From Treponema sp. (lineage in GTDB: Bacteria > Spirochaetota > Spirochaetia > Treponematales > Treponemataceae): DNA of 34,069 bases. How positions within the stretch are numbered: position 1 is the first letter of the stretch; each line of letters starts with the position of its first letter. Both the position numbers and the translations under genes were made by a program. Shown one piece after another: positions 31,218-34,069 of the stretch. Under the pieces are notes generated by a model. That model worked only from the letters and a program-made list of their open reading frames with translations. It searched no databases and was not told the DNA's origin. The DNA lies in assembly GCA_016296205.1 (NCBI GenBank), contig JAEDJS010000017.1:1-34069 (forward strand), in the 5' to 3' direction.

Positions 31218-34069
31218 TATTTTGTTTCTTTACTTTCTTTTTTTGTGCGTTCAAGTTCCCGCTGCAGAAGTTCTGCACAATATTTTCCTGTGTAACTCTT
31301 TTTGCACTCAGCAACTTCTTCAGGTGTTCCAGTGGCAATAATTGTTCCGCCGCCTACTCCGCCTTCCGGTCCAAGATCAATAATATAATCGCTCTGGCAG
31401 ATTACATCCAGATTGTGTTCAATCATTACAACTGAATTTCCTTTGTCTACCAGCTGCTGAATTACTTCCATCAACTGCTTCACATCTGCAAAGTGCAGAC
31501 CAGTTGTAGGCTCGTCAAGGATGTAAAGTGTTTTTCCAGTAGAAGGTCTGGCAAGTTCTGCGGCAAGTTTTACACGCTGTGCCTCACCTCCACTTAATGT
31601 AAGAGCATTCTGACCAAGTTTAATATATCCTAGACCAACGTTCTTTAAAGTTTCCATTTTTCTTGCAATATGAGGAATACCTGCAAAGAAATCTGCGGCT
31701 TCTTCTATAGTCATTTCAAGAACATCGTTGATATTTTTTCCTTTGAATAAAACCTCAAGAGTTTCCTGATTAAAACGTTTTCCGTGGCAGACATCACAAG
31801 GAATAAAAACATCCGGCAAAAAGTTCATTTCTATTGTAATAGTTCCAGCACCCTGGCAATGTTCACATCGTCCGCCCTTTACGTTAAAACTGAACCGGCC
31901 GCTTTTCCAACCGTGGGCTTTTGCTTCCGGCATAGTTGAGTAAAGTTCACGGATTTTGTCAAATACACCAACATAGGTTACCGGATTACTTCTTGGAGTT
32001 CTTCCAATAGGGCTCTGGTCAATGCTGATTACTTTATCAATGGCTTCATATCCAGAAAGTTTTTTAAATTTTCCAGTTTCGTAAGAGGTTCCCATTACCT
32101 TATTAGAAATTGCAGGATAAAGAACGTCACTAAGAAGAGTACTTTTCCCGCTGCCACTCACTCCAGTAATACAGGTGATTGTTCCAAGAGGAATTTTTGC
32201 GCTTACGTTTTTTAAGTTGTGTTCACTTACTCCGGTAATTTCAATAAAACTTCCGTTGCCTTTTCTGCGCTCAAAACGGTAAGGCATATTCAACGTACCT
32301 GCAAGATAGCGTCCTGTAACACTTTCCTTATTTTCTGCAACTTCTTCCGGTGTACCAATTGCAACAACATTGCCACCGTGAACACCAGCTCCCGGACCAA
32401 TATCTACAAGGAAATCTGCTGTGCGCAAAGTCTGCTCGTCGTGTTCTACAACAATAACCGTGTTTCCTAAATCCCGCAAATAAGTGAGGGAATCAATAAG
32501 ACGCTGGTTGTCTCTCTGATGCAGACCAATGGAAGGTTCATCCAGAATATACATAACCCCAGTAAGACCGCTCCCAATCTGTGTACTCAACCTGATTCGC
32601 TGGGCTTCTCCACCACTTAATGTTGCAGCACTGCGTTCAAGAGTAAGATAATCAAGGCCAACGTTCTGCAAAAAAGTTAGACGGCTTCTGATTTCTTTAA
32701 GCACCTGGCTGGCAATTTTTTGTTCGCTTTCTGTAAGCTTCAGAGAATCAAAAAAACTAAGGCTGTCTGCAACACTTTTTTCTGTAAGCTCAATAATATT
32801 AAAACCGCCTACTGTAACACACAAAGCTTCCGGCCTCAACTTTTTCCCGTGACACACAACACATTCTTTGTGGCTCATATATTTTTCTAAGTTTTCACGG
32901 GCATTGTCTCCCCAGGCTTCATTGTAGCGGCGTTTAAGATCTGCAATTACACCAGGATACGGACGATTGTAAGAAGAATAACCTTCTCCACTCTGCTTTT
33001 TATATGTCCATTTAACAGGAGTTTCGCCTGTTCCCTCTACAAGAATTTTCTGCTGCTGTTTTGTAAGCTGATTAAAAGGAGTGTCCAGAGAAAATTCATA
33101 TTGTTCTGCCAGTGCTGTAAACATTGAATTATTCCAGGCACTTTCTGGATTATAGGGAACCAGTGCATTCTGATTAAAGCTTTTTGTTTTGTCAGGAATA
33201 ATAAGGTCCACATCAAATTCCATTTTTTGACCAAGCCCAGTACAGTCAGGACAGGCACCAAAAGGATTGTTAAACGAAAAAAGACGGGGCTGAAGTTCCG
33301 GAATAGAAATACCACAGTCTGGACAGGCATTTTTCTGGCTAAAGAATATTTCTTTTTCGCCTTCCTCTGTGCGTTTAAGAACAAGAAGAATACCGTCGGA
33401 ATTCTGCAATGCACTTTCTACCGAATCTGCAAGCCGCTTACGGATATTTTCTTTTAGCACAAGTCTGTCTGTTACGATTTCTATTGTATGTTTTTTCTGT
33501 TTGTCCAGTTTAATGGGATCGTCCAGTTCTACCATAAGGCCATCTATTCTGGCACGGGCAAAACCTGTTTTCTTTGCGTCTTCAATTATTTTTGTATGTT
33601 CACCTTTACGGCCGCGAATAACAGGACTAAGCAAAGTGAGTTTACAGCCTTCTTCCCAGCTCATAATTGTATTGATAATCTGGTCCACAGACTGCTCGTT
33701 AATTTCTCTGCCACACTGAGGACAATGAGCTTTTCCGATACGGGCAAAAAGAAGTCTGTAATAGTCATAGATTTCTGTAATTGTTCCCACAGTTGAACGG
33801 GGATTTTTATTTGTTGATTTCTGTTCAATTGAAATTGCAGGACTTAACCCGCCGATGTAATCAACATCTGGTTTGTCCATTCTGCCCAAAAACTGCCGGG
33901 CATAAGAGGAAAGGCTTTCCATGTAACGGCGCTGGCCTTCTGCAAAAAGTGTATCAAAAGCAAGGGAACTTTTACCGCTTCCGGAAAGTCCGCTGATTAC
34001 AACAAGTTTGTTGCGTGGAATTTCCAGAGAAATATTCTTTAAATTGTGCTCACGGGCACCATCAATTAC
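31217..34069 (-). CDS. uvrA: Excinuclease ABC subunit A (5' end outside window)
   Basis: DNA-damage recognition ATPase of nucleotide excision repair. 950 residues are visible; judged from usual length only a few N-terminal residues are missing beyond the window edge. The first visible part reads VIDGAREHNLKNISLEIPRN and then Walker A GLSGSGKSS, followed by RRYMESLSSYARQFLGRM. Zinc-finger pairs are CPQCG...CPDCG and, in the second half, CEHCQGAG...CDVCHG. Walker A 2 is GVSGSGKST. Two signatures LSGGEAQR and two ILDEPSIGLH/ILDEPTTGLH Walker B regions are intact, so it looks functional. The TAATG junction couples it to lptD. An internal ATG at 33922 is not the true start because the ABC core continues upstream. 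Confidence 0.96.
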   Translation of the reverse strand, partial: VIDGAREHNLKNISLEIPRNKLVVISGLSGSGKSSLAFDTLFAEGQRRYMESLSSYARQFLGRMDKPDVDYIGGLSPAISIEQKSTNKNPRSTVGTITEIYDYYRLLFARIGKAHCPQCGREINEQSVDQIINTIMSWEEGCKLTLLSPVIRGRKGEHTKIIEDAKKTGFARARIDGLMVELDDPIKLDKQKKHTIEIVTDRLVLKENIRKRLADSVESALQNSDGILLVLKRTEEGEKEIFFSQKNACPDCGISIPELQPRLFSFNNPFGACPDCTGLGQKMEFDVDLIIPDKTKSFNQNALVPYNPESAWNNSMFTALAEQYEFSLDTPFNQLTKQQQKILVEGTGETPVKWTYKKQSGEGYSSYNRPYPGVIADLKRRYNEAWGDNARENLEKYMSHKECVVCHGKKLRPEALCVTVGGFNIIELTEKSVADSLSFFDSLKLTESEQKIASQVLKEIRSRLTFLQNVGLDYLTLERSAATLSGGEAQRIRLSTQIGSGLTGVMYILDEPSIGLHQRDNQRLIDSLTYLRDLGNTVIVVEHDEQTLRTADFLVDIGPGAGVHGGNVVAIGTPEEVAENKESVTGRYLAGTLNMPYRFERRKGNGSFIEITGVSEHNLKNVSAKIPLGTITCITGVSGSGKSTLLSDVLYPAISNKVMGTSYETGKFKKLSGYEAIDKVISIDQSPIGRTPRSNPVTYVGVFDKIRELYSTMPEAKAHGWKSGRFSFNVKGGRCEHCQGAGTITIEMNFLPDVFIPCDVCHGKRFNQETLEVLFKGKNINDVLEMTIEEAADFFAGIPHIARKMETLKNVGLGYIKLGQNALTLSGGEAQRVKLAAELARPSTGKTLYILDEPTTGLHFADVKQLMEVIQQLVDKGNSVVMIEHNLDVICQSDYIIDLGPEGGVGGGTIIATGTPEEVAECKKSYTGKYCAELLQRELERTKKESKETK

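Noticed and set aside
33920..33922. Internal ATG of uvrA as the gene start
   Set aside because: The same frame continues upstream to the window edge through the first Walker A motif (GLSGSGKSS), so the start lies beyond 34069.

Overview
The window looks like chromosomal DNA of a Treponema-like spirochaete. The sequence is AT-rich, densely packed and carries mostly housekeeping and envelope genes. The diagnostic content is a PUR-domain protein of the Borrelia BpuR type, an LptD-type OstA barrel next to uvrA, a block phoH / HD phosphodiesterase / ybeY / tlyC / TPR gene, and several large periplasmic proteins with signal peptides and no familiar enzyme domain. From memory, the same neighbour pairs occur in Treponema pallidum (uvrA-lptD near TP0514-TP0515; tlyC-ybeY-HD-phoH near TP0649-TP0652). 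The species cannot be named from the sequence alone.

Layout. 1-160 (-) is the N-terminal part of a RelE/HigB (Gp49-like) toxin gene behind a near-consensus promoter with an operator-like inverted repeat. 161-465 is non-coding apart from that promoter, a weak hairpin and a start-less zinc-ribbon remnant. 466-3912 (+) carries an exported protein of unknown function, aroB, a cysteine desulfurase and the bpuR-type gene. All genes from 3983 to 20389 read on the minus strand and are nearly continuous, with 1-11 bp overlaps or short gaps. In transcription order they are: Cas2-like protein, prfB, PEGA-domain periplasmic protein, ftsY, exported hypothetical, LolC/E permease, lolD, second LolC/E permease, mcsA, mcsB-like, clpC, phosphoribosyltransferase, exported beta-helix protein, rnhB. 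20486-21472 (+) is a single exported FN3/TPR-like protein. 21480-34069 (-) is a second long run: uvrA (5' end outside the window), lptD, a previously unlisted 38-codon small ORF, phoH, pgpH-like, ybeY, tlyC, TPR protein.

How the genes fit together. The first minus-strand run joins translation termination (RF2), SRP-dependent membrane targeting (FtsY), lipoprotein release (LolCDE-type) and protein quality control (McsA, McsB-like, ClpC). The second joins DNA repair (UvrA), outer-membrane assembly (LptD), rRNA processing (YbeY, PhoH) and probable c-di-AMP turnover (PgpH-like).

The most interesting observations are these. (1) The McsB homologue has lost its catalytic Glu and Cys and looks like a pseudokinase. 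(2) Promoter-like sequences at four places put the expected transcription start on or within 2 nt of the ATG, suggesting leaderless mRNAs. (3) A 38-aa ORF lies in the apparent leader of the phoH run, behind one of these promoters. (4) An orphan Cas2-like protein stands ahead of prfB with no CRISPR or other cas gene visible. (5) The toxin frame is broken at an A5 tract right after its ATG. No insertion sequence, rRNA, tRNA or CRISPR array was seen.
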